Shown in pieces: positions 49,578 through 57,974 of a stretch of 64,000 bases of DNA. Position 1 is the first letter of the stretch; each line of letters begins with the position of its first letter. The DNA is from Couchioplanes azureus (GTDB taxonomy: Bacteria > Actinomycetota > Actinomycetes > Mycobacteriales > Micromonosporaceae), in NCBI RefSeq assembly GCF_014648355.1, contig NZ_BMQY01000015.1, forward strand, positions 38,750 to 102,749. The letters are read 5' to 3'. A model generated the notes under the pieces. It was not told where the DNA came from. It made no database searches and worked only from the letters and a program-made list of their open reading frames with translations. The position numbers and the translations under genes are program-made.

Positions 49578-50231
49578 CTACCGGGCTGGTGCCGTCGAGT
49601 CGCTGCCGGAGCAACTGCCGGCGCCGACGCGGACCCGCAGGCGTGATGTCGCGCCCGGGAGGGGTGTGCCGGCGAGCTCCGCGATGACCGAGCCGAGTTC
49701 GGCCGCCGGCCAGGCGCCGGCGCCGGGTACGCGAGCGAGGGTGGCCAGCGGCATGTCCGGCCGCTCCGCGTCGGTGGGCTCCTGGACGAGGACCGTGCCG
49801 CCGGCCGCGGCCACGGCGGCGGCACCGGCGGCGCCGTCGCGAAGTCTTCCGGACAGCACGACGGCGATGACTCGAGGACCACAGGTGGCAGCGGCGCTGC
49901 GCATCAGCGGGTCGATCGCGGGCCGGGTGCAGTTGACCAGCGGCCCGCCGTGCAGCCGCAAGGTGTTCCGGCCCGTGACGACCAGATGCTGTCCGGGGAC
50001 GGCGACGGTGAGCGACCCCGGGGTCAACCGCTGCCCGGCTACGGCGTGCGCCGCAGGCAGAGCTCCGTGCTTCGACAGGATGGCGGGGAGTCGGTACGCG
50101 CTGGGGTGCTGGGCATGGACCACGATGAGGACGCTGGCGGGCAGGTCGGCGGGCAGATCGGCGACGACGTGCCGGAGTGCGGCGAGTCCGCCGGCCGAGG
50201 CGCCGATGACCACGACATCGCGTCCGGGCAT
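49578..50231 (-). CDS. Orphan CheB-type methylesterase domain protein
   Basis: 217 residues. VVVIGASAGGLAALRHVV has the nucleophile serine of CheB, LIVVHAQHPSAYRLP the histidine, and AVVLSGRLRDGAAG the aspartate (usual form SGMGxDG). No receiver domain is present, so this is the stand-alone catalytic type. No CheR, MCP or other chemotaxis genes are nearby, and actinomycetes rarely swim, so it probably serves a non-chemotaxis role. The stretch 49355-49577 holds no supported gene. The last 20 residues are low-complexity. Confidence 0.85.
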   Translation of the reverse strand: MPGRDVVVIGASAGGLAALRHVVADLPADLPASVLIVVHAQHPSAYRLPAILSKHGALPAAHAVAGQRLTPGSLTVAVPGQHLVVTGRNTLRLHGGPLVNCTRPAIDPLMRSAAATCGPRVIAVVLSGRLRDGAAGAAAVAAAGGTVLVQEPTDAERPDMPLATLARVPGAGAWPAAELGSVIAELAGTPLPGATSRLRVRVGAGSCSGSDSTAPAR

Positions 50232-50391
50232 GGCGCCACCTCCGTTTCCGCACGGGTGACCGTCGCGACGACGGGCAGCCGTGCGACCGGTAGGTGTCAG
50301 CGTGGCATGTCGAACCGGGCCGGCAATAGGTCCGGAACCGAAGACCGTGCGGTCGGAAAACGAAGCAGGCCTACGTGATCATCTCCTGCTG

Positions 50392-51336
50392 TCACTCGTG
50401 CAGGGTCCGGCTGGGTGGCAGTCCATAGACGGCTCGGTAGCGGCGGGCGAAGCGTGAGCTGGTGAATCCCCAGCGTGCGGCGATCGTGGCGATGGTCTGC
50501 CCGTCGCCTGCGGTGGCAGCGCGAAGGTCCTCATGGGCGCGGTCGAGCCGGACACGGCGCAGGTAGGCCATCGGGGTGGTGTCGAGGTGCCGCCGGAACG
50601 CCAGTTGCAGAGCGCGGGGAGTCACGTAGGCGGCGCGGGCGATGTCGGCGAGGGTCAGGTCGATGTCGGGATTGGCCTCGATGTACGAGGTGGCGCGCCG
50701 CAGCGTGTCCGGGTGCGCGTCGTGCCGATCCCCGGCGGTGGGTGTGGTGACCGCGGTGTTCGGGAAGGTGTCCAGCAGGCGGGCTGCGAGGTACTGGCTG
50801 GCGGTGGAGACCACCAGTGGTGATCGCGGCCCGGGTCCGGCCATGACGCTGTCCCGTACCTCTGCCACGGAGCGTTGCAGGGTGAGCGCCGCCTGCCGGG
50901 AGATCGGCCGGTGGTCGAGCATGCGTACCGGTTCGGCGTCCTTCACCGCGCTCGAGGCCACCTGGTCGAGCAGCGCGGGATCGATCATGAGTTGCCGCAT
51001 GCGTGCCGACTGCACGATCCCTCGGTAGGGAAGCCCGGGCCGGCAGATCAGGAAGAGGTCGCCGGGACCGAAGGTCTCCTCGCGTTCCTCACCGACCCGG
51101 TAGATCGAGTTCTTGACGACGTTGCTGAGGACGAGGTACGGCTGTGGCTCGGCGTTGTAGCCGAGGTCGAAGCTGTATTCGAATTCGTCGAAGGCCACCT
51201 GTGGGGACATGACGCGCCGCGTGATGTGGGTGTGCGTGCGCTCTCCGGCGGCGCCGAGGTGCATCCGGGAGTAGAGGTTGCTCACGAACGCCTCGACCTC
51301 TGCCACGTCATGGCTGTCGAAGGTCACCGGTTCCAT
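50392..51336 (-). CDS. AraC-family transcriptional regulator
   Basis: 314 residues. The C-terminal double helix-turn-helix is clear: LTLADIARAAYVTPRALQLA and IATIAARWGFTSSRFARRYR. The N-terminal 190 residues follow the AraC_binding_2-like ligand domain (YRVGEEREETFGPGDLFLIC). An incoming stub frame (51324-51533) overlaps its start by 13 bases. Ligand and targets unknown. Confidence 0.9.
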   Translation of the reverse strand: MEPVTFDSHDVAEVEAFVSNLYSRMHLGAAGERTHTHITRRVMSPQVAFDEFEYSFDLGYNAEPQPYLVLSNVVKNSIYRVGEEREETFGPGDLFLICRPGLPYRGIVQSARMRQLMIDPALLDQVASSAVKDAEPVRMLDHRPISRQAALTLQRSVAEVRDSVMAGPGPRSPLVVSTASQYLAARLLDTFPNTAVTTPTAGDRHDAHPDTLRRATSYIEANPDIDLTLADIARAAYVTPRALQLAFRRHLDTTPMAYLRRVRLDRAHEDLRAATAGDGQTIATIAARWGFTSSRFARRYRAVYGLPPSRTLHE

Positions 51337-51533
51337 CGGATCTTGCTCTCCCTGACTACGCCGAACTGTTCGCGGTAGAAGTCGCTGAACCGGGTGTCGG
51401 GGCCGGAACCCTCGGCGGCGACGGCCACGGCCGTGCCGCCAGGGGGCAGGTCGGCGGCTCGCAGGCCGAGGTGGGCGTCGTCAAGCCTGTGCCTCAGCGC
51501 GGATGCCGAGCCGAAGCCGTCCTGCCTGGGCAC
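51324..51533 (-). pseudogene. Short stub overlapping the AraC-type gene start
   Basis: 69 codons. The last part (TRFSDFYREQFGVVRES) is reminiscent of the start of sigma-factor or regulator proteins; the upstream part (LGLRAADLPPGGTAVAVAAE) could be the end of another. It has no ribosome site. It may be a gene fragment or noise. The remaining bases up to 52024 hold only Arg/Ser-rich frames and I see no gene. Confidence 0.2.
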
Positions 51534-52024
51534 CTGCGGCTCGACAGCGAGCCGCCGGACCCACCGGACCGTTGTCCAACTGCTTCCCCTCGCCCATGAC
51601 GGTAGTCCCGCCGGCGGCGATGGGTAAGACCCGCAAGAGTGTTCCGCCTGCCGCCCTGAACCCGGCCGGCCGAATGCTCAGGTCCGGCCGTCGTTCTCGG
51701 TGGCCAGTCCTCCGAGGAGCGGACGTGTTCCGGTCTTTCGGACCTGCACGGGCCGCCTCCCGCGAGGGAGGATGTGTATCGGGCAGTCATCGACCGGTGG
51801 ATGGGCGTGTCCCCGACATCGCGCCGGCTCGGATCGGGCTCGACGGGAGGGCGATGGTTGCTGCGAACGGGACCGAACGGCTCGTGGTCGACCGTGGCGG
51901 CAGCGCCAAGACCACCTCGATGGGGCGCTTCTGTGGCAGATCGTGCCCGGCGCTCCGACTCGCTCTAGTGGACCCGGCCCCGCGGGGGCGGCGCCGGACC
52001 GGTTGAGATGACGAGAGGCATACC

Positions 52025-53077
52025 ATGCGACAGAGACCTCGAAGTATCGTCGCGGTGCTGATCACGGCCGCGCTCGCGACGCTCGTGAGCGCGAGTGGTG
52101 CGGACGCGACGGTCCAGGGCCCCAGCTACCAGCTTCTGGATCTGGGCACTCTCGGCGGACAGAGCAGCTATGCAAGCGCCATCAACGATCGTGGCCATGT
52201 CGTCGGCAGCAGCCAGGTCGGCGACGGCACCTGGCATGGGTTTCTGTGGCGGTCGGGGACGATGACGGACCTCGGGCTGTTCCGGCCGAACGGCATCAAC
52301 AACCAGGACGAGCTCATCGGTACGACCGAAGCCGACACCTCCGCGTACCTGTGGCGCGACGGAACGATCACCCGCCTGGGCTCCCTCGGTGGACCCTGGA
52401 CGTATCCGGTGGCCATCAACGACCGCGGGCAGGTGGTGGGCACCAGCTCGACCGCCGATGCCGTCGACGCCGTGTTCCTCTGGTCGTGTGGCCTGATGCG
52501 CCCGCTGCCGCTGCACAGCGTCTCCGACATCAACATCCGTGGCCAGGTCGCGGGTGGACGACGGCACGAGCCCGGGGGCCACCATGCCGCGGTCTGGTGG
52601 CGTGGGAAGGTCACCGACCTGGGTGCGGGCCCGTTCGACCGCAGCAACACCTCCGGTATCGACGTCCGCGGCTGGGCCGTCGGCTGGCAGTTCTCCGCCG
52701 CCCAGGACGAGCGCGGAGTCTTGTGGCGGCGAGGAAAGGCCGTCGACCTCGGCACCCTCGGCGGTGCCGCCACGCACGTCATCGCCATCAACGATCGTGG
52801 ACAGATCCTCGGCACCTCCGAGACAGCCGGGGGAGACGTCCATCCGTTCCTGTGGCAGCGTGGCATCATGACGGACCTGACCGGTTCCGGCGTGGACCCG
52901 GACCATGACTTCGTGGGCCTCAACGATCGCGGCGAGATCGCCACCTCGTTCCGGCCGGAGTGGGGCACCTCGCATGCGGCGATATATCGCCCCGTACGGA
53001 TGGGACAGCAGATACCGGGGTCGGCAGAATCGGCGGCAGGCGCTCGGCCCGCCACCCCACGCTGCGGCGACCGGTAG
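52025..53077 (+). CDS. Secreted HAF-repeat protein
   Basis: 350 residues. The signal peptide ends near SGADA. The mature part is about six repeats of the HAF type, each with a core such as LGTLGGQSSYASAINDRGHV followed by VGSSQ and HGFLWRSGTMTDLG. These form a beta-propeller-like extracellular domain of unknown function. The last 30 residues are disordered. A GC hairpin follows the stop. Confidence 0.88.
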   Translation: MRQRPRSIVAVLITAALATLVSASGADATVQGPSYQLLDLGTLGGQSSYASAINDRGHVVGSSQVGDGTWHGFLWRSGTMTDLGLFRPNGINNQDELIGTTEADTSAYLWRDGTITRLGSLGGPWTYPVAINDRGQVVGTSSTADAVDAVFLWSCGLMRPLPLHSVSDINIRGQVAGGRRHEPGGHHAAVWWRGKVTDLGAGPFDRSNTSGIDVRGWAVGWQFSAAQDERGVLWRRGKAVDLGTLGGAATHVIAINDRGQILGTSETAGGDVHPFLWQRGIMTDLTGSGVDPDHDFVGLNDRGEIATSFRPEWGTSHAAIYRPVRMGQQIPGSAESAAGARPATPRCGDR

Positions 53078-53084
53078 GCCGGAA

Positions 53085-53114
53085 GGCGCCGCCCCGCCCT
53101 GGCGCGGCGGCGCC
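53085..53114 (+). terminator. Hairpin terminator after the HAF gene
   Basis: A 9-bp stem (GGCGCCGCC with GGCGGCGCC) with a 12-base loop begins seven bases after the stop codon. Confidence 0.7.
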
Positions 53115-53149
53115 GCGCGCCCGAGCACCCCAGCACAGGCCTGGGCGCG

Positions 53150-53305
53150 GTGAGTCGGCAGCGGACCTACCAGATCACCAACCGCAGCGACTTTCCCGCG
53201 CCGATTGCCGTCCTTGCGCAGGGTAGGTTGTGGCTCGAACGTGACGTCAACGAGTGGATCAAGCGAAATCGTCCACGAAGGCCGGCCAAGCGGGGGACCA
53301 GTTAG
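53150..53305 (+). pseudogene. Truncated AlpA-like helix-turn-helix ORF
   Basis: 51 codons from GTG 53150 to TAG 53303-53305. VSRQRTYQITNRSDFPAPIA followed by LAQGRLWLERDVNEWIKRN is the recognition helix and wing of the AlpA/MerR-like small HTH. The first helix (EIA..LG in intact relatives) is missing or degenerate: the upstream frame reads STGLGA. It is the same family as the HTH at 30539-31051. It is either a short intact gene with a cut start or the remnant of one. No ribosome site is visible. Confidence 0.5.
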
Positions 53306-53340
53306 GCGTCGGGGGACCTCGATCTCTCCTGCCGGATCGG

Positions 53341-53505
53341 TCAGGAGGTGCCGACTGCCGCGCGGTGCTGGGCGGCCCGGGCCAGGCGGTAGGTGAAGTA
53401 GATCGCGGTCACGCTCGCGACCTCGGCCTCGCCGCCCGGCAGGAAGGTGGTGTTCGGCAGTCCGGCCGCCTTCGACCACGGCGTGCAGGCCACCAGCGAA
53501 TAGCG
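53341..53505 (-). pseudogene. C-terminal fragment of an unidentified gene
   Basis: A 54-codon frame (YSLVACTPWSKAAGLPNTTF, then TAIYFTYRLARAAQH) has good codon bias and natural composition but begins directly after an in-frame TAG and has no start. It is probably the 3' end of a lost gene. The rest of 53306-53980 is of lower GC than its surroundings and holds no gene I can support. Confidence 0.3.
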
Positions 53506-53980
53506 CTACACGAGTGCGCAACCGACTTGGCTGGGGATCGCCCATGCCAACCGGCCGAGGCGACTCTCCCGATCGGTAGATGCGGTCGGGTCGCCTGGTA
53601 GAAGAACGGCGCGGACTTTCCTGCGATTGTTGGTTCCGGGAATGTCGATGGCTCGCCGCAACGGCTGCCAACGCTCCTCGAGGGCCGGACAGTCCTTTCT
53701 TCTGCGGTGCGCAATAGCGAGACAAAGAGGTGTGCCCCCGCCGGGGAAACGGCGCGGGGCGTACCTCCGTTTGCCGCATTTACGATGCTCGGGGAATTTC
53801 TTTTCCGCATTGAACCGGATGCATCGTCGGCCACGTAGAAACGATCAGCTGTTACCCGAAGCGCAGCCGATGTCGAGAGGGTGACCATGCTCCGCGCCCG
53901 CCGGGGGCCGATGGCGACGTGGGGGACCGTTCGGGCGCCTGAGGGGACGACACGGCGGGTCGCATGGAAGTGGAGGCGGC

Positions 53981-54430
53981 ATGAGGACGGTCTTCTATTA
54001 CCGCGGCGGGGAAATGATCATCACCGATCAGGCGCTCGTCAGGCTCGGCAATGGCGTGGCGCGTTATTCGATCAGGCATATCGGTAAGATCGGCATGGTC
54101 CGGCGCCTGAGGTGCGGGCGGGCGTCGTCCGGTGAGATAGCCGCCTTAGCGGCACTGATCACAGCCGGTCTGGTGGTCGGTTCGGTGCTGCAGAAACCGT
54201 TGTTTCCTGCGGCGTCGGCAGTGCTTGCCGCAATTCTCGCATTCCGCCGGCTGCGCGTCCCGAAAATGGAGCTGTGGGCGGAATATCGCGGGAGTGTCGC
54301 GGTACTGTTCTCCACCACTGATCCCCGGGTCTTCGGTCAGGTCTCCCGGGCGTTGATGCGAGCCGTCGAATCCTGCAGGTTGCGCAGGGACGGCGCGTCG
54401 GCGGAGCATCCGGCCGCCGGCTCGCGATGA
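53981..54430 (+). CDS. DUF6232-type membrane protein
   Basis: 149 residues. The beginning (RTVFYYRGGEMIITDQALVR) and the following beta strands (GVARYSIRHIGKIGMVRR) match the small PH-like actinobacterial family DUF6232, as I recall it. Two hydrophobic helices (EIAALAALITAGLVVGSV and FPAASAVLAAILAF) lie in the middle. The C-terminal 50 residues are cytosolic. The STAS gene follows after 18 bp, so they may form one unit. Confidence 0.7.
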   Translation: MRTVFYYRGGEMIITDQALVRLGNGVARYSIRHIGKIGMVRRLRCGRASSGEIAALAALITAGLVVGSVLQKPLFPAASAVLAAILAFRRLRVPKMELWAEYRGSVAVLFSTTDPRVFGQVSRALMRAVESCRLRRDGASAEHPAAGSR

Positions 54431-54448
54431 GATGGACAGGTTGAGGAT

Positions 54449-54790
54449 ATGCATCTGCTGATGGGCAGTGGCGCACGTTCGGTCGTCCGCATCGTGTTCA
54501 CCGGCGACCTCGACGAGGCACGCGCCGGCGAGGTTCGGGACGTCATCGTCGAGAAGATGTTCATCTCCGCTCCGGCGCGCATAGAGTTGGACCTCGGTCA
54601 GGTCGGCACTGTGGCGTCCTCGGCGTTCGGGCCCCTTGTTGCTTGCCATCAACTGGCGACCATCGCAGGAAGTCGGCTGATGATAGTCGGGGCCTCGCCC
54701 GCCGTGCGCAGGTTCATCTGGGCCTGTGGACTGTCCGGGCTCTTCTCCCCAGAGGACGGGCACGGTGGCGACATCGGCGGACATCCATGA
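54449..54790 (+). CDS. STAS domain protein with conserved serine
   Basis: 113 residues. IVFTGDLDEARAGEVRDVIV and IELDLGQVGTVASSAFGPLV fit an anti-sigma-factor antagonist; unlike the STAS protein at 15940, serines occupy the phospho-site position (A-S-S-A-F-G). The C-terminal helix follows (SPAVRRFIWACGLSGLF). Its 3' end overlaps the start region of the alpha/beta hydrolase gene. A switch kinase is not in the window. Confidence 0.78.
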   Translation: MHLLMGSGARSVVRIVFTGDLDEARAGEVRDVIVEKMFISAPARIELDLGQVGTVASSAFGPLVACHQLATIAGSRLMIVGASPAVRRFIWACGLSGLFSPEDGHGGDIGGHP

Positions 54791-55649
54791 GGATGCGGGG
54801 GTGGAGAGCTTCGCCAGCGATGGTTACCGCTTCGACGTCATCGACGTCCCCGCGGTCGACGGCAGCAGTACCGGGCAGACCTGCGTGCTGCTGCACGGCT
54901 TCCCGGAGGATCGCCATTGCTGGGACGCGGTGGCCCCGGCATTGGCCGGGGCCGGCTATCGGGTGCTGGCTCCCGACCTGCGTGGCTACTCCGCCGGTGC
55001 CAGGCCGGTCTCGCGCCGCGCGTACACACTTTCCCGGCTCGCAGGAGACGTGCTCGCTCTGGCCGACGCGGCCGGCGTGAAGCGGTTCCACGTGGTCGGC
55101 CACGACTGGGGCGCGGCCTTGGCCTGGTATCTGGCCGGGCATCACCCCCGCCGAGTGATCTCTGTGGGGGCCCTGTCGGTACCGCATCCGGAGGCGTTCC
55201 TGCGAGCCCTGGTGAGCAGCAGCCAAGCGGTCCGCTCCTGGTACATGGTCGTCTTCCAGCTGCCGGGACTGCCCGAACTGGCGCTGTCACGACGAGGCGG
55301 CCGCGCCATGCGAGCGGCGCTGCTGCGTACGGGACTGGACCCGGCCAGCGCGGACCGCTACGCCTCCCGGGCGGCCGACCGCGCCGCCATGCGTGGCCCG
55401 CTCAACTGGTACCGGGCATTGCCGTTCGGTCTGCGAGACCGGACCGCCCGGATCGACGTGCCGGCACTCTTTCTGTGGAGCGACGGCGACCGCTTCATCA
55501 GCCGAGCCGCAGCCGAGCTGTGCGGGCGTTACGTCGACGCCCCCTATCGGTTCGAGGTACTCCGCGGCGCCTCCCACTGGCTGCCCGAGGAAAAGCCCGA
55601 GCAGGTGGCCGAATTGCTCATAGAGCATTTTGCCCGAGTCGCAAACTAG
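54765..55649 (+). CDS. Alpha/beta hydrolase of epoxide-hydrolase type
   Basis: 294 residues from GTG 54765 (GTG 54801 also possible). VLLHGFPEDRHCWDAVAPAL carries the oxyanion HGFP motif and HVVGHDWGAALAWYLAG carries Asp as nucleophile (GHDWG), the epoxide-hydrolase/dehalogenase form. The acid is in LFLWSDGDRFI and the base in GASHWLPEE. The overlap with the STAS gene suggests joint expression; the combination of a STAS protein and a hydrolase loosely recalls the RsbP/RsbQ energy-stress branch, but RsbQ uses a serine, so I do not claim that role. Confidence 0.88.
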   Translation: MATSADIHEDAGVESFASDGYRFDVIDVPAVDGSSTGQTCVLLHGFPEDRHCWDAVAPALAGAGYRVLAPDLRGYSAGARPVSRRAYTLSRLAGDVLALADAAGVKRFHVVGHDWGAALAWYLAGHHPRRVISVGALSVPHPEAFLRALVSSSQAVRSWYMVVFQLPGLPELALSRRGGRAMRAALLRTGLDPASADRYASRAADRAAMRGPLNWYRALPFGLRDRTARIDVPALFLWSDGDRFISRAAAELCGRYVDAPYRFEVLRGASHWLPEEKPEQVAELLIEHFARVAN

Positions 55650-55718
55650 CGGAAAGTGGACCTGCCAGCCGGTTCGGCGTGACCTGTCGTCGGGCGGCGG
55701 ATGCCGCAGGATGGGGCC

Positions 55719-56099
55719 ATGCCGCGCCGTACCCTGCCGTCCCTGCTCGTCTTCGCCGGTGTCGCCGTCGCCGCGACCGCCGTCATCACCTGGGCCGTGG
55801 CCGACGTGCTCTACGAGATCGCCTTGCCGCGCTGCGTCAGTGGGCGGCGAGTGGTGAGCTGCGGCGGCGACCACGGCTGGCACGACACGTCGTCGTGGGT
55901 CAGTGCCGTGCTCGCGGTTCCGATGCTGCTCACGCTCGTGGGAACGTACCTCTGTCTGTCGTCGCGGTTGGTGCGCGCGGAGAAGGCGAAGCGCCGGGAG
56001 GCGCTGCGGTCGGCGCTGCGGCGTCGGTCCGCGCTGGTGCTGGCCGGGGCGGTCGCGGTGACGGTACCGGTGACGATGCTCGTGCGGTCCCTCCTGTGA
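55719..56099 (+). CDS. Small hypothetical membrane protein
   Basis: 126 residues from ATG 55719. Three hydrophobic segments (LLVFAGVAVAATAVITWAVA, VSAVLAVPMLLTLVGTYLCL, ALVLAGAVAVTVPVTMLV) and an outer loop with two cysteines (CVSGRRVVSCGGDHG). A basic cytosolic loop lies between the second and third segments. Family unknown. Confidence 0.65.
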   Translation: MPRRTLPSLLVFAGVAVAATAVITWAVADVLYEIALPRCVSGRRVVSCGGDHGWHDTSSWVSAVLAVPMLLTLVGTYLCLSSRLVRAEKAKRREALRSALRRRSALVLAGAVAVTVPVTMLVRSLL

Positions 56100-56119
56100 C
56101 GGTGGACCGGCGGTTCGCA

Positions 56120-56139
56120 CGGTGCATCCACTTGCACCG
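56120..56139 (+). terminator. Small hairpin after the membrane protein gene
   Basis: A 7-bp stem (CGGTGCA with TGCACCG) with loop TCCACT starts about 20 bases after the stop. It is weaker than the other hairpins. The remaining gap to 56284 holds no gene. Confidence 0.45.
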
Positions 56140-56284
56140 GTCACAGCGTGCGACCTGTCGGTGCCAGGTGACCTGACCAGGGGAAAGACAGCTCTCGAGA
56201 TTTCCTCACGCGGCACTTCAGCGGATCTCCAGCGGCGCTGTGACGGTGGAGGGGCACTTCGCTTCCTACCGCAGGAGGTTCCTC

Positions 56285-57931
56285 ATGGCACTGCCGTACC
56301 GCCCCGCCGCCTTCTCCGCGGCCTTGCTGCTCGCCTCCACCGCCCTGGCCGTGACCGCCGGTCCGGCTTCACCCGCCGCCGCGGCGGACGCCGCCGTGGT
56401 CCTGCGTCCGGACGGTGACGTCGTCCGGGAATGGAGCAGCGGCACCCCGGGCCCGGCGTGGTCCGCGCTCGACGACGCCGTGGTGCAGCCGGCTTCCGTG
56501 TCCTCGGCCGACTACATCTATGCGAGCGGCGCCGGGCGGCGTACCGAGGTCACGCTCCAGACCACGTCCCTGGCCGGCGGCACGGCCTCGGTCGCGGGCT
56601 GGTTCTACGCCAACACCGGCGGCTCCACCCAGCTGACCGCCGAGATCGTGTCGGGCGGCCGGACGCTGGGGAGCACCACGGTCGCCGCCGGCTCGGGATT
56701 CGGCTGGCGTTCGGTGAGCGCGACCGGGGTCGCCCAGGCCGGTCTGGACGATCTGCGGCTGCGGTTCACCACCGCGGGGGGAGGTGACAGCAACGTGCGG
56801 GCCGCGTACGCCTCCGCGACGGTGACCCCCGGCTCGTCGTGCACCCCGGCCTGGGGCACGTTCGGCCCGGGCGCCTGGCCGCCGGCGTGCTGGCGCCCGT
56901 TCGAGGCGAACAGCCCCTTCAACACCCGGATCCCGCCGAACCCGCGGCTGATCGAGCGCGCCGACGCCATCAAGGCACGGATCCTCGGCGACATCTCCGC
57001 CCGCGACTACCCCGGGCACATCGTCGCGGACCCGCGGGGCGTCGGCGGCGAGCCCACCTACTACGCCCAGCCCGGCGACCCGTCGTACGTGATCGACTGC
57101 CTGTCGTACGGCGGTAACTGCACCATCGACGGCATGAGCGTGCGCATCCCGGCGCAGGCCGCACCGGAGGGTGGCTGGTCGGCCCCGGCCGGCGCGGACC
57201 GGCACCTGACCGTGGTGGACCAGAGCACCGGATGGTCCTACGACATGTGGCAGGTGCGCGGCAGCGGCCTTCCCGCGCCCGGCGGCACCCTGCAGATCTC
57301 CTTCGGCGGCCGGTCGCGCATCGTCGGCGAGTGCACTCCCGGCAAGCCCGCGGACGGCACCAACTGCGAGCCCGACCGCAGCGTCGGGCACGGCACGGCC
57401 GCGCACGTCGCCGGGCTGGCCGGCCGGGTGCGCGTCGAGGAGCTGCAGGCGGGCCGGATCGACCACGCCCTGAACATCGTGCTCGAGTGCGACAACGGCG
57501 GCGAACCGGTGTACCCGGCCCGCGGCAAGGGCCAGCCCTGTGCGAACACGGTGGACGCCCCGCCGATGGGCGCGCTGCTGCAGCTCGACATGACGCCGCA
57601 GCAGATCGACGCGCTGCCGGTGCAGCCGTGGAAGAAGGTGTTCCTGCGCGCCATGGCCGAGTACGGCATGTACTTCGGCGACACCGGCTCGCAGAACCTC
57701 TTCTCCATCGAGGTCGAGTCGGGCAACCAGTACACCGCGTTCGGCAAGCCGGACCCGTGGCTCGCCTACGGACAGGCGAACTGGGAGCCGTACACCAGCG
57801 ACGGCGTGACCTCGTACGTGGCGAAGCTCTACAACCGCCCCGGCGACCCCGACCCGAACCTCGACTGGATGAAGGCCGTGTGGAGCCACCTGCGGGTGCT
57901 CCACCCGTGCGTGGCCGAGCGGACCTGCTGA
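56285..57931 (+). CDS. Large secreted protein of a conserved uncharacterised family
   Basis: 548 residues; AGGAGG precedes ATG 56285. The signal peptide ends near PAAAADA. Residues about 35-190 form a jelly-roll-like domain (TEVTLQTTSLAGGTASVAGW, DDLRLRFTTAGGGDSNVRAA). Residues about 200-548 form a second domain with six to eight cysteines and the conserved elements NSPFNTRIPPNPRL, GRIDHALNIVL, PPMGALLQLDM and MAEYGMYFGDTGSQNLF. I remember this second domain from many bacterial and some eukaryotic hypothetical secreted proteins. No catalytic role is established. It is convergent with the SARP gene. Confidence 0.7.
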   Translation: MALPYRPAAFSAALLLASTALAVTAGPASPAAAADAAVVLRPDGDVVREWSSGTPGPAWSALDDAVVQPASVSSADYIYASGAGRRTEVTLQTTSLAGGTASVAGWFYANTGGSTQLTAEIVSGGRTLGSTTVAAGSGFGWRSVSATGVAQAGLDDLRLRFTTAGGGDSNVRAAYASATVTPGSSCTPAWGTFGPGAWPPACWRPFEANSPFNTRIPPNPRLIERADAIKARILGDISARDYPGHIVADPRGVGGEPTYYAQPGDPSYVIDCLSYGGNCTIDGMSVRIPAQAAPEGGWSAPAGADRHLTVVDQSTGWSYDMWQVRGSGLPAPGGTLQISFGGRSRIVGECTPGKPADGTNCEPDRSVGHGTAAHVAGLAGRVRVEELQAGRIDHALNIVLECDNGGEPVYPARGKGQPCANTVDAPPMGALLQLDMTPQQIDALPVQPWKKVFLRAMAEYGMYFGDTGSQNLFSIEVESGNQYTAFGKPDPWLAYGQANWEPYTSDGVTSYVAKLYNRPGDPDPNLDWMKAVWSHLRVLHPCVAERTC

Positions 57932-57944
57932 TCGGGTAACCGTG

Positions 57945-57974
57945 GCGCCGGCGCCCCGACGTGGGCGCCGGCGC
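57945..57974. terminator. Bidirectional terminator between the secreted protein and SARP genes
   Basis: An 11-bp perfect stem (GCGCCGGCGCC with GGCGCCGGCGC) with an 8-base loop sits directly before the SARP stop codon, between the two convergent genes. Confidence 0.8.

Noticed and set aside
54765..55649. RsbQ identity for the hydrolase next to the STAS gene
   Set aside because: RsbQ has a serine nucleophile; this protein has the GHDWG aspartate of epoxide hydrolases, and no RsbP-type phosphatase is present.
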